Of a stretch of DNA of 64,000 nucleotides, positions 45,101 through 54,843 are shown piece by piece. The position numbers were made by a program, and so were the translations under genes. This stretch comes from Amoebophrya sp. A120 (taxonomy: Eukaryota; Sar; Dinophyceae; Syndiniales; Amoebophryaceae), in the NCBI GenBank assembly GCA_905178155.1, contig CAJINV010000005.1:6780153-6844152 (forward strand), given 5' to 3'. Numbering within the stretch: the stretch's first letter is position 1; the number at the start of each line of letters is the position of its first letter. Below the pieces are notes generated by a model that saw only the letters and a program-made list of their open reading frames with translations, ran no database searches and was not told the origin of the DNA.

Positions 45101-47260
45101 AAGGAGAACACGATCTGCTGGTGACGTCCGGAACAACACAACGAGACCATGATCTTCCTCCTTGTAGTACCAGTTTTATTGGGCGGCGGCCCGCGCGTGG
45201 TGGACACGCTCGTCACACACACGAATATGTGACCGGCGAAATCGCGAGCAAGATACAGAGGTTGTGCCGCCGCGCGCGGGAGCTCGACCGGAACAGTTGC
45301 GCACGGATGCTGCAGCCGAGTGACTTCGTACGAGAAAAACAGTTTCTGCACGAGGTGAAGAATCAACAATGGGTTCTTTCCGCTTGTTTATCAAATGTAA
45401 AAATGTCTGGGTCTGGAAGAATGCAAGTTTGTCATGGGTGTCTGGCATGACTCGAGAATCTGTGTTGCATAGGCACGAAAAGGTCCTCTTACCTGTCATG
45501 CAAAAACGCAGTTTGTCATGCGGAATACGTAAGACATGGGAGCCAAAAAATTTGTCATGCGTAGCTGCGTATTGCAGTCCGTCTACCATTCACTTTTAGC
45601 ATCACAAGTTTCCAGACCCAGACACTTTTACACTTTATATTGTTTTCCGCTCGCCTTGCACGACTTTTTCGACGGGGTGCGGACGAGTCTCAGGCCTGTC
45701 GTGGATAGGAAAAATGAGTTCTTGTTCCCTGCGACGAGCAAGCATCATGGTGCTGGGATGACCGCACGCTTCAACGGGTCTGCATCTTCAACATCCACTT
45801 CGACCAGCGCAGGAGGCCGTGAGGATGAGCAACGTGATGATCGTCCCTCGAGTTCTTTGCTAGAACAGATCCAGGCCTTGCTCGCATGGCAGCAGCCGCG
45901 GTCTTTTGCTACTACTAGTACAACACCAATCCCACGTCAGTCTTGGGAAGTGACCACGGAGGTATTTGAGCAAGGGCAGCCGGGTTACAGCCGACATCCG
46001 ACGGGCGAGAACAAAGGTGAAAAAGTTGTCGTCCCACTGCAGAAAATTGATCTGCTGGTCGAGGACGTGCTGGTGTCACGAACCGCGACCAGAAATAGAA
46101 CGACAAGCGACTACACCGCTGGCACTGGAAATCTTCATCCTCGTCGGAGGCAGCAGGATCATGCTGATCTTCTTGATGGTGCAGTTGAAGCAGGAGCAGA
46201 ACGAAGTAAACACGACGATGCTTTCGATCTGCTCCGCACCAAGTTGCTCACCATGTTGCAGAAGCAGATCTGGCAGTCCAGTTTCCGCTTGAGAATGGAA
46301 GATCTCTCTGTTTCAGTCGACCACGAAACGCGGTCTGTGTTTTTACACGCGGATTACAAGCATCTACTCGAGCACCCACGACACGCTGCGCGGGATCATC
46401 ATCATAATTCGCAGCCGAGACGACGACGACGACGACGAGCGGCGACCAGCAAAAATGGAGGATTATCTTCAGAAAACGAAATCGTGGACCACAGACCGTT
46501 TGAGTTAACCTACGAATTTCAATTAGAGGATTACGTCGGTAGTTTTCCTTCTACTGACGAACACCATGTTTTTGCGGAACGACAAGTAGAACGACGACCA
46601 CGACATGCTGGTCATCTTCCGAGCAGCGTCCGCGGCCGAAACAGCAGAGTGGAAGATCATGATGAAAGACGGAAGCAGAAAGAAATTGTGGAGGAATGCG
46701 CGAGGCGGAAAAAGCTGCGAGAAGAGGAGGGGGACTATGGAAGTTCTCAAACGTTATATTCTCAATTGTTACACGAATTTTGTGATGCAAAAACAGCATA
46801 TAGGGGAAGGGGCAAGCACAAGCTTGCAAGTCTCGCATCACAAATTTTGCGCAGATTTAGATGCTAACTAGCCCTTCGAGCATTTGTCATGCGAAGCAGC
46901 TTGATCGTCTAGCCCTAGCGGTAGCGGCTCAAGGTCATTTTGCATGAAGACAAATCATGTAACAGTTGAGAATGTAACATTTGAGAACGCCATAACGACT
47001 ATGCGCGCAGCATTGCGGGGCGGTTGAAGTTCAAAAAGTTGGCGATTTCCATGGCGGTTGAAGAGAGTGATTTGTCCTTGTCGAGGACAGCAAGTCGTGT
47101 AGGAGATGCGTCTACTGCTGAAGATCATGTGTCCACCGATCAGCAGGACCAGGTTTTCCACAGTGGTACAACTGCTCGACGTGTGACCACAGGAGCGCCC
47201 TCAAGAGAAGCAAAATCCAGAAAGCTGTCTTTTCGAGTCAATTTTGAAGCACCGCAGTGA
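42155..47260 (+). CDS. Unrecognised family, member 1 (N-terminal hydrophobic segment)
   Basis: Nine exons: 42155-42838, 43126-43298, 43461-43540, 43834-43870, 44030-44111, 44396-44911, 45055-45388, 45645-46735, 47000-47260; 1085 aa. All eight introns are introners; there is no conventional intron. Residues ~12-32 (VVKVLTLFLSIFVPEFSQAF) look like a signal peptide or anchor. A short Leu-rich motif (LLDFLPLEVSNFLTLNEVK) vaguely resembles an F-box. The strings ALVRHLLLVQHDPVAALLG, FCLPRITLLPWTEML, YEFQLEDYV and the ending LSFRVNFEAP all align with the gene at 54844, establishing paralogy. The FCLPRI string is continuous only after an introner is removed, which supports the model. Function unknown. 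Confidence 0.78.
42839..43125. mobile_element. Introner, family A, diverged
   Basis: TATGGAATCC...AAATGCATA, inner TGTCCGGGTCCTCTGG / CCAGACCTTCTAGACA; perfect target duplication ACACG. Removal joins G-G-D-T-A-E-R. Confidence 0.84.
43299..43460 (-). mobile_element. Introner, family D
   Basis: TATCTTGTGCAAAAGTATCG ... CGATGCTTTTGCATTGCATA. Target duplication TGGTC/TGGTT. Removal joins V-N-W-S-F-L-Y. Confidence 0.87.
43541..43833 (+). mobile_element. Introner, family A (subtype A2)
   Basis: TATCAAGTGC...AAGGCATA. Target duplication TTACG/TCACG. Removal joins L-F-Y-G-S-Y-H. Confidence 0.84.
43871..44029 (+). mobile_element. Introner, family D
   Basis: TATGCATTGCAAAGGTATCG ... GCGATACTTTTGCACTGCATA. 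Target duplication GAGGT/CAGGT. Removal joins R-L-E-V-A-K-G. Confidence 0.88.
44112..44395 (-). mobile_element. Introner, family B
   Basis: TATCCTATGAAAAAACGTCC ... GGGACGTTTTTACATAGGATA, perfect target duplication AGAAT. Removal joins L-L-Q-N-K-E-R. Interior is reversed relative to the other three B copies. Confidence 0.9.
44912..45054 (-). mobile_element. Introner, family D, internally shortened
   Basis: TATCCAGTGCAAAAGTATCG ... ACGATACTTTTGCAATGCATA, perfect target duplication CAGAA. Removal joins P-W-T-E-M-L-V, matching A-W-T-D-M-L-L in the paralogue at 54844. Confidence 0.92.
45389..45644 (+). mobile_element. Introner, family A (subtype A2)
   Basis: TATCAAATGT...CACTTTATA, perfect target duplication TTGTT. 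Removal joins S-A-C-F-P-L-A. Confidence 0.87.
46736..46999 (-). mobile_element. Introner, family H
   Basis: TATGGAAGTTCTCAAACGTT ... ACATTTGAGAACGCCATA. Imperfect target duplication GGGAC/ACGAC. Removal joins E-G-D-Y-A-R-S. Confidence 0.84.
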
Positions 47261-47607
47261 TAGGATTGATAAATTTGTAAGAAATCGAATTTCACCCCCG
47301 GCGATTTTCAAATGCAATTTCAAATCCAATCCACTTCACTTCGGGGGGTGGTGGTTGGCGGTGGCCTCTTCGCATGTGGCTCACTAGACCGGGGCAGGGA
47401 ACGACGCAACGCTATGCACCACGGGCACGCGACTACCAAATGCCAGCGTGGACGCCAATCCGGGCAGGAGCACATGCCCACTAATCCACACCTATCGCTA
47501 CACAAGAGCAGCGGCCACTGGCTCCACAACTGCGACCAGTCGCAGAAACGCGCTCGGCAAAAACTTGATGATTGAAACTTCAAGAACGATGTTGTTGATC
47601 CCACAAC
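47261..47607. other. Intergenic, no gene seen
   Basis: Short spacer before the 53-bp repeat; nothing recognised. Confidence 0.55.
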
Positions 47608-47660
47608 TATACCTGGACTGAGAACTACTACCCGATCGTCTTTCCTTTTTGGTCAGATGT
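47608..47660 (+). repeat. 53-bp direct repeat, left copy
   Basis: Starts TATACCTGGACTGAGAACTA and ends TTTTTGGTCAGATGT; identical by eye to 49843-49895. Directly downstream, CTTCCTTTTTGGTCAGATG and GTGGTGCGAATGGACG recur in tandem. Confidence 0.9.
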
Positions 47661-47915
47661 GGTGCGAATGGACGTATCTTCCTTTTTGGTCAGATGGATT
47701 CTGGCAGCTATGTGGTGCGAATGGACGAGGCGCGGCGGCGCCTCCGCAGGCAAGCGAAAAACAACCCGAAGCTGCTGAAATATTACAACCAGCTTCTGCG
47801 GGAATGCCCGAACAAAGACATCGCCAGGGGACTCGATACGGGTACTCTTTTTTGCATTCCGCTCGTGATTGACGCAAAATTTTGCTATTCCCACTTGATA
47901 AAATTCCAAGAATGA
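47661..47915 (+). other. Short coding-like ORF, uncertain
   Basis: Within the repeat-bounded segment the plus strand reads MDEARRRLRRQAKNNPKLLK followed by YYNQLLRECPNKDIARGLD, a GC-rich stretch of coding appearance of about 55 codons before the composition falls off. It may be an exon or gene fragment; no family recognised. Confidence 0.3.
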
Positions 47916-48299
47916 ACAGGGGACGTATGCTGTTCATCTGAAAGACCTGAAGCAAACATGACCTGCCCTGTCCGCCCGGTAACAGTCTTCTGCTTCGCAA
48001 TTCCCATGCCGGCAGCAGATAGCACCCGGACCAGCGGTAGGGTGAAGCTGGAGACGGTCGAGTGTGGACAGCCAGGATGTCGATGTCCTCATACCCGCGG
48101 CCGGACTTCCTGTGTGAGGTATAGTAGTGGTAATTTTGGTGTTTAGTTTTTATTAGGTATTCACATGAAGGGCGTTGTATCATTTTGGTCCTTTTTGCCC
48201 GTACCGGCAAACCGTCGCACATTTTACAAAAAAAAGGCCTTGGGATGGTTTTCGCCTTCCATCCTGGGGCGAGGTCAAAGAGCCTATTGTTGGCATTAT

Positions 48300-49067
48300 C
48301 TACAGCATGAAAAGCCGCAGCATGTTGCTGCGCAGCTTGCAGCAGAGGCTCACAAAATGAGCCGGAGCGTCGTAGTACCTGTTCGTGCAGCCATATTGGC
48401 CCCGGTATTTCCCTCGAACTTTGCGCCACTTGCTGGTTTTCTCCTGAATGCGGAACTGCTTCTGAACTCCCCTAAATTTGAAACTCAGGTGTGTGTCCAC
48501 GCTGCCGAACTCGACCGGAGAAGACACTAGCTGGCCGCCAGCCACCTCAACTTTGTCCCGCAGGGCCTGTCGCATACGAAGCTCCACCAGCTGGTTCTTA
48601 TTTGACGCAAATCGGTCCGCCATGCCGCCCAGCGTCATGCTGTTCGAGCTCCACAGCGCGCGAAGTTTTGCGACCGCGGCCTTCGGCCTGAACCACAAGG
48701 AGGGCTGTTGCAAATGGTCCAGGCTCCAGGTATCGAATTTGTGTATTTCAACTATCAGAATTTTGCTTTCTTCACGATGAATTCCAACCAAAGTCGTTCC
48801 ATGGAGGTCTCGCCGGCACTTCTTGAGCTTATGCTTCAGAAAGCCAAGCCACGACTTCTTATTCGCCTCAGAGCACTTCACCTGGATGGGCAAGAATTTC
48901 GACTCTCTTGCCTTCCGCAGGCCCTTTGTAGCTGGTGACCTCGGTTTCGGGCAGATCGCTAGGTCTGCTGAAAGCTCATGCAGTCTCTCAACGTTGAAGT
49001 CCCGTCCCAATATGCCCAAAAGCCGCTGCATGCCGCGCGCTTCCACCTCTCGGGGTGTCGTTCCCAT
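48300..49067 (-). CDS. PD-(D/E)XK nuclease-like ORF
   Basis: 255 codons on the minus strand, the only credible minus-strand ORF, starting ATG at 49067. Residues about 34-60 read DLAICPKPRSPATKG, then KFLPIQVKCSEANKKSW: an Asp followed by a Q-V-K, the arrangement of PD-(D/E)XK nuclease folds with Gln in the E position. This is followed by a beta-like stretch (TTLVGIHREESKILIVEI) and a helical MADRFASNKNQLVELRMRQA. Family assignment is by pattern only. It lies inside the segment bounded by 53-bp direct repeats, so it may be cargo of a mobile element. Confidence 0.45.
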   Translation of the reverse strand: MGTTPREVEARGMQRLLGILGRDFNVERLHELSADLAICPKPRSPATKGLRKARESKFLPIQVKCSEANKKSWLGFLKHKLKKCRRDLHGTTLVGIHREESKILIVEIHKFDTWSLDHLQQPSLWFRPKAAVAKLRALWSSNSMTLGGMADRFASNKNQLVELRMRQALRDKVEVAGGQLVSSPVEFGSVDTHLSFKFRGVQKQFRIQEKTSKWRKVRGKYRGQYGCTNRYYDAPAHFVSLCCKLRSNMLRLFML

Positions 49068-49632
49068 GTTTTTCTCTAAAAGTGTCTAAAGAGTGCTGAG
49101 AATCTAGCTTACAGAGGGCAAGTTTTGTAAGTATATGAGTGGCCTGGTGTGTAGCCGGAGGCTTTGGTTGGTCACGGATAAATCGATGTCTTTTTCCAGT
49201 AGGGGCACTGTATTTTGATTGAGAGTTACTAGAGCCATACAACCAACAGTCACAGGTGCCGCTTGCTGATCTCGTGGCCAATGCCTACACTTCCATCTTC
49301 TTGGCCTAGATTGGACGGATGGTGGGATGGCTGCTCCGGCTTGCGGATGGACGACCATTTTTTCGAGGTGGTGCAACAAGGCATGGTCTACGTCACTTCT
49401 ACCACTTTCTGTTCTCGCGAGTGCTGCAGGAGAGATCTGCTTCCCATCCAGAACAACAGACGCTGGCGGTGCCTCAAGGGCCGGTGATGTTTGTCAGCTC
49501 ATGGTCCACGGAAGCGGACAGACCTTGTAGTTTTCAATTTTCGGAACGACTGATGCTTAACTAGCTAGTTTAGTGTGTGGAGATTGGTAGATCTCGGGGC
49601 GTCTTCGTGTGCCGGTTCCAGGTAAGACGTAT

Positions 49633-49650
49633 GTAGCCATTTTGGTCGAG
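49633..49650 (+). other. Dinoflagellate spliced-leader-like sequence
   Basis: GTAGCCATTTTGGTCGAG matches the 3' part of the conserved dinoflagellate spliced leader (GTAGCCATTTTGGCTCAAG) except for one missing base and one substitution. Could be a relict leader from a reinserted cDNA, or chance. Confidence 0.35.
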
Positions 49651-49842
49651 ATGTGGTCGCTCGCGGTAATAGGTTCAGTGCGTACCTTGCTCTGCTTTTG
49701 ATAATTTGAAAATGAGGCACTTCATGATTTGTGATGCAATATCCAAAAGAAAAACACAGCACAGGGCGTCTGCCTCCTTACCATTTTGCTCCTTAAAGAC
49801 CAAATTTTGCTCATTTTCTTATTCTTGAATTTTTCCCCTTAG

Positions 49843-49895
49843 TATACCTGGACTGAGAACTACTACCCGATCGTCTTTCCTTTTTGGTCAGATGT
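49843..49895 (+). repeat. 53-bp direct repeat, right copy
   Basis: Matches 47608-47660 with no visible mismatch; bounds a 2.18-kb interior on the right. Confidence 0.9.
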
Positions 49896-50481
49896 TGCAT
49901 CCTTGCACTTGCGCATCCTGCTTCAACGATCATAGTAATAAGATAATCACAAGATCTTCGAGCACATTGCAGAGAGTTGTTTCTCCGTCTTGTTGCAAAG
50001 TACAAGGTAAATAAACCGGCAAGTTCCTAAATCGTAAAACCGAAAACCTTGCGCTCTTTGCCATCGTTGGCCTGACTAAGCCCCGCCGCGGGACGAGTGT
50101 TGTTGCCTCTGAGAAAGAACCGACAATGACCGCGCCATCACTTCTACCATAAACGCAACAGGAGCGAGAAGTATACATTTATCAACTTGTAAGAATTTCA
50201 TCGATTTCGTTTCTGTAGACGTAGGTGAAGTTTTTGTCTTCTAGTTGAAGTAAAGTCGATATACCACGCCAGCCCACGGCCAAGACCGACGACCTATACG
50301 GCTGAGACCTAGTTTGTTATCTTAGAGTAAGCGGTATTAACACAATCACAAACTTTCATTTCATTTGATCGAGGCGCGACCGAGTGCAGACGCAGAGATT
50401 TTCAGGTGGTCCAGAAGTAGCTCGTTGCATTTTTGTTCTAGCCACCGCGAAAAACAAAACAACTAAAAAAAGGTCTAGATC
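49896..50481. other. Intergenic, no gene seen
   Basis: Nothing recognised between the right 53-bp repeat and the next gene. Confidence 0.55.
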
Positions 50482-53336
50482 ATGAGGCTCGTCAGCCACG
50501 GACTTCGCTTTGCTGCGCATGCCTTTATTGCGTATGACCAAGCGGGACGCTACTTTTCCTCCCAGTCAGCACTACAATTCTCATTCGGTTTCGCCGCTGC
50601 CGCCACTACTCCGGAGCAGCTTCATCCGGCAGTGGGATCATCGCTCGACCAGCCGATAGTACCACGAGGCAGATCGTCATCCTCGAGTCGTGCGCGAAAG
50701 AGAAGAGCGAGAGCTCCGGACGAGCAGGCCGTGACGGCCGCAGAAGATGAAGATATAATTCCACCTGGCAGCTGTGCTACTAGCAGCTCCGATGGAGAGG
50801 ATGCCTCTGGACGCGGTCCTCTTCTGTTTCGGAAGATAAAAAAGGCGTGGCAAGCGGGCGGGCCCTGTAAGAAACGCCATCGCACGGGACGATCCCCTTC
50901 CACCTCAACACGAGTTGCGAAAAGAAGCAAATCATCTCGTCGCGGGCGCAGCAAGAAGGAGGGAGAGAACAAACGAAAGGCGAGCGAAATGTACGATGGG
51001 AATCAAAGCGACCAGTTTATTACAACGGCGCCGCAGGGGGCTCATGGCTCTAGTACGAGTTCTGGTCGTTCTGGTTCTCTGATCCGCGGCCCGGAAGGAC
51101 CTCAACAGGATGTTGTTACTGAAGATGTTGGTGCAGGTGTGCTTTCCAATGAAATAGGGCAAGAGCAGCAAGCTGTTCATCGTACAGAACCGCCTGCAGC
51201 TAGGGCGGAAATGCAAACCCAAACCGATCTCCTGGACCCTCTGACAGCTGATACGCCAGTGCAAACGGAAACCGACGATCTTCCTCCTGTGCCGCTGACC
51301 GATAATACGGCAGTGCAAACTGACGATGTGCCACTTCAAGAGCCGCCGACTGTCGCCGACGCTGAAGTGCAAACCGATGTTGCGGAGCCTGGAGTTGATG
51401 TGCGCGGCCCAGAAGACGTGTTTGATCATCGTGTTGTGGACGCAGCAGGAGCTCCCGCGATGATAGCTGCAGCAGCTGCGCCCCCCGGCGCTGCTGTCGC
51501 TGGTGACCCGGCCGCAGCCGTGGTTAACGTACCACAACAAGCTGCCTTGGAGCGGCCGATTGGCGCGCAGGCTGTGCCAGCGCCAAAGCCAGTTGCTCGC
51601 CCCCTGCTGTCCGAGCCGGTTTTGCAGCACATTCAGGGTTACTTGGGATCGCCGACCCTGCGGGACCTCGCAGCCTGGGGCGCCGTCAGCAGCAGAGCCG
51701 GCCCGTTTGGCCGGCAGAGGACCTTCGCGTCGCCCCTGGTCTCGCGAGAGGAAATGGAATTTTTGCGAAAATACGCTTTCGCAAACCACGTGTTAGAGGT
51801 GATTGACAACCCGGAGCGCGTGTTGTTCGGGGACAGGCTACTTTCACAGTTGCGAGCGGAGGGCAAGGTGCCGAGCGTAGCCGTGTTGGCGGACGACGCG
51901 CATTCGAAATACCACAGGGAGCGTAATGACCCTCGTGGTCCGCTTCAACTGGAGGAGGACAGTAGCGGAGATCCTTGGGACAGCGATTGGACCGGCGACG
52001 AACTTGAGCTGGATGTTAGCAAAACGACTACAGGTCGGCGCCCCCGCCAGCGTAATTATATTCCGGCGCAACACGACGTCGCGCTCGTCGATTCTGTGGA
52101 GCAGGCCCACGATGTGCCGCGCATGCGGGTGCAGAAGACAACTGAGAAGTACTATACTGGTTTTGGTGCAGCCGCCCTTGGCCTTGCCGCGCCTACGACT
52201 GCGACCTCTTTCCTTCGGCTCCAGTTGCAGCTGCAGTACCTCTTCGAGAAGTTAGACCGGAGCGAATGGAAAGTGCGGTCGTTTGTGGTCCCGCTCAACA
52301 GGTTGTATTGGGAGAAACGCTATGCATTGCAGATATGTCCGGGTCTGGAGACATGCAAACTTGTGATGCGCATTTCAGATCACGCGAAAATTTGTCATGC
52401 ATACACTTCTGCAAAGGCCTCTCGCTCTCGTTTCTTGTCACCGAAAGAGGACATTTGTCATGCGGATTAGGCATTGCCAGGCCCAGGCCTTGTAAAAACC
52501 CGTGATGCAGCTAGGGCCGGCATGCCAGACCTTGAGGGTCAAGCAAAAACAGCACGACGAACATCTGTTCTCAATTATATCCAGACCCAGACATATTTGC
52601 ATTTGATAAACGCCGTGAGAAGTATCCATTTCGACGAGCCGATGAGGCGTCACAGCGCTTCTCGACATACCAGGAACACGGCAGCTCGGCTACGGAGCCC
52701 CAGCGGAAAAGAAATCGGCAATACGACCTGCAAAAGACCCACTACGCGTACCAGCTGGCGTCCGGAGTTGGTGCTTGGAAGCTACGCTACTGCAGCCTGG
52801 CGAGCTGCGCCTGTGGGGTGGGGTTAGACGAGCTGAAGCTCAGTTCCAGAGATCGCGTTTTTCGGATGGTTGAAAGAGCGACGAGGAGAGCTCAGTCAGA
52901 GGAAAACATCGACGAGGGTCGAGGGCAGCGATCCTTGAAGATTCTCCGCTCGAATTGCGGACGGAAAAAATTCATAGAATTGACCGACGTCCACTACATT
53001 AAAAATAGACTCAATCTAGAGTCGGCCGAGAGCCTGAACCGCACCAATCGCGCAGTTTCGAAACCCCGGGGGCTGTTCCTCGAGGAAGGGGTTGCCTTTT
53101 CTTGGACGTACTTTCTTGAGGATCTAGAGGGCCGGGGAAACCCGAGGCCTTTGCGGCTGGTCCGTATGGTTTTTCAAGCCATGGCGCGCCCGGAAGACGA
53201 CGAGGACCGACGACAACACGGACCCCTCCTCGAAGCTTCCAATGCAATTGCAGAGGGGAAGCTGCGGAAGGAAGGTGGCGGAGTTGATGGGCACCTTTTT
53301 CAAGTTGTCATAGGCCGAACCAACACGCCGCACTAG
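50482..53336 (+). CDS. Unrecognised family, member 2 (most diverged)
   Basis: Two exons, 50482-52320 and 52614-53336, 853 aa; one A introner. The N-terminal 150 residues are basic and Ser/Arg-rich with bipartite-like basic clusters (KKRHRTGR, KRSKSSRRGRSKKEGENKR). Residues ~230-310 hold a Gln-Thr-containing repeat (AEMQTQTD, TPVQTETDD, TAVQTDD, AEVQTDV). A Leu-rich segment (VLQHIQGYLGSPTLRDLAAW) is F-box-like. AFANHVLEVIDNPERVLFGD aligns weakly with the QHDP region of members 1 and 3, and the C-terminus (FSWTYFLEDLEG ... LRLVRMVF) with their YEFxxEDY and LxFRxxF motifs. Nuclear location is suggested by the basic clusters; function unknown. Confidence 0.72.
52321..52613. mobile_element. Introner, family A
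   Basis: TATGCATTGC, then AGATATGTCCGGGTCTGG ... CCAGACCCAGACATATTTGC ending TTTGATA; perfect target duplication AACGC. Removal joins E-K-R-R-E-K-Y. Interior resembles 57957-58230. Confidence 0.9.
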
Positions 53337-54843
53337 ACAGTGCAACCGTGGTGGCGCTGCCGGGGACAGATCTCCCTCGTTGCTGTCACTATACATAATC
53401 TCGCAGCGGGGGCGCGCTCATTTTTCAACATATGATTTTGATATTGATCTAAGTATTTATCTTTAGCATTGGCTTTGCCACCCAGTGGAGGTAAAAGATT
53501 CAGTTTGTAGAATTAGAGCTCGAACCAGAACTTATGGCACACTGGCACTCACATAAAAGGTGAAAAGTTCACGTGGATCATGATTTATGTGATATCGAGA
53601 GGTTCTACTTTCGCATTTCATTTGGAGACCCCCAGTGTTTGGAGACCTCCAGCAGGGTATTGTAGGATTGTAGCGGTCAATGTCAATCTTCGTGTAGGTA
53701 TAAAAAAGTGTAAAATAAGTAGCATCAGATTCAGACATTGAAGGACTAGTTTATGTTTAACTGCTTTCATGCCAAAACCGATTTTGTTTCTGTTTCATAT
53801 TCCTCTACTTCGGAGGCAATACAAACTAACACATTGCTAATGCCGAGTTTCTTTACGCATACGCACGGTTTGCGGGTGTGCCCTGCTCGGCGTTTCTGTT
53901 TCTCTAGCGCGAAACCGCATCATTTCGTCGCAGATTGATTTCATGTCGCAAAAGATCCATGTGAATGTGAAGACGGAGAAACAAGGTGGATAATCGTGTA
54001 ACATACCCGCTCGGAAAAGGCGTATTGCGCGTTCCAAGGGAATATTGAGACTCAAAGACACTGACAATTTTCCTGTTCATTCATGAAGGATGAAGAAAAA
54101 TTCGATCACCAGATCAGAAACACAGATACGTGGTCCATGATCAATGAATCTTCCTGAAGTAGATCAAGACGCTTGGCCCGAATAATCTTCTGAGGTTGTG
54201 TATCTCTTTCCACCTATAAGCATACTTTTTGAACAGGATCCAGCTTCACCCAGAGGATCTTTTTGCAGAAATAAAGATCTGGAAGTGGAAGAGAAATTTG
54301 AAGCCGATCTCAGGGAAGATCGAGATGAAGTAAATCGACGAAATTCGAACGGTCGTCGAAATGTTGAGTACTAAAAGCCGTGCTGCCATAGGGAGTGGTT
54401 TCTCTAAGCAGTTTGTGGCTCGATCGTGTGCATTTCATCATTCCTCGTCTGTGAATACAAGTGAGTAGAATAAAAAACACCGATCGGTTGCTTGTTCAAT
54501 GTACTCAAGTTGACGCAGGAGCTTTTATTTCGGGTAAAAACTACAGGAAGCACTTGATTTCTGTCTCCACATCGAATCTTTCCACGCCGTCGTGGAAGAC
54601 GAAAAATCATTTCAACTGCATCTAGTGTGGCTTATTTCAATCGTAACTGTTCTTTTCATATTCATTGTTTGAGCATTGATTCCCACGTGAACCAACTTGG
54701 TAAAGATTTGCGGCACTTGAACGTTTTATCTCTTGCTTTTTCAAAAAACATACTCGCCTTACTTGTTCTAGTAACTTTCAACTTCAACTATACAGAAAAG
54801 TTCGCCACTGTGGTTAACATCTTTGCAGCTGTGTACAAAAAGC
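53337..54843. other. Intergenic, no gene seen
   Basis: AT-rich spacer. A tiny tandem (TTTGGAGACCCCCAG / TTTGGAGACCTCCAG) occurs near 53620-53655. No introner pair. Confidence 0.55.

Noticed and set aside
47653-48429. Minus-strand 258-codon ORF downstream of the nuclease-like ORF
   Set aside because: Overlaps the nuclease-like ORF in another frame, has irregular composition and no domain. It partly mirrors a better plus-strand stretch at 47700-47840.
50482-53336. Calling the third family member an F-box protein
   Set aside because: The Leu-rich segment is suggestive, but lacks clear F-box consensus residues, and a paralogue with a signal peptide argues against a cytosolic ubiquitin-ligase role.
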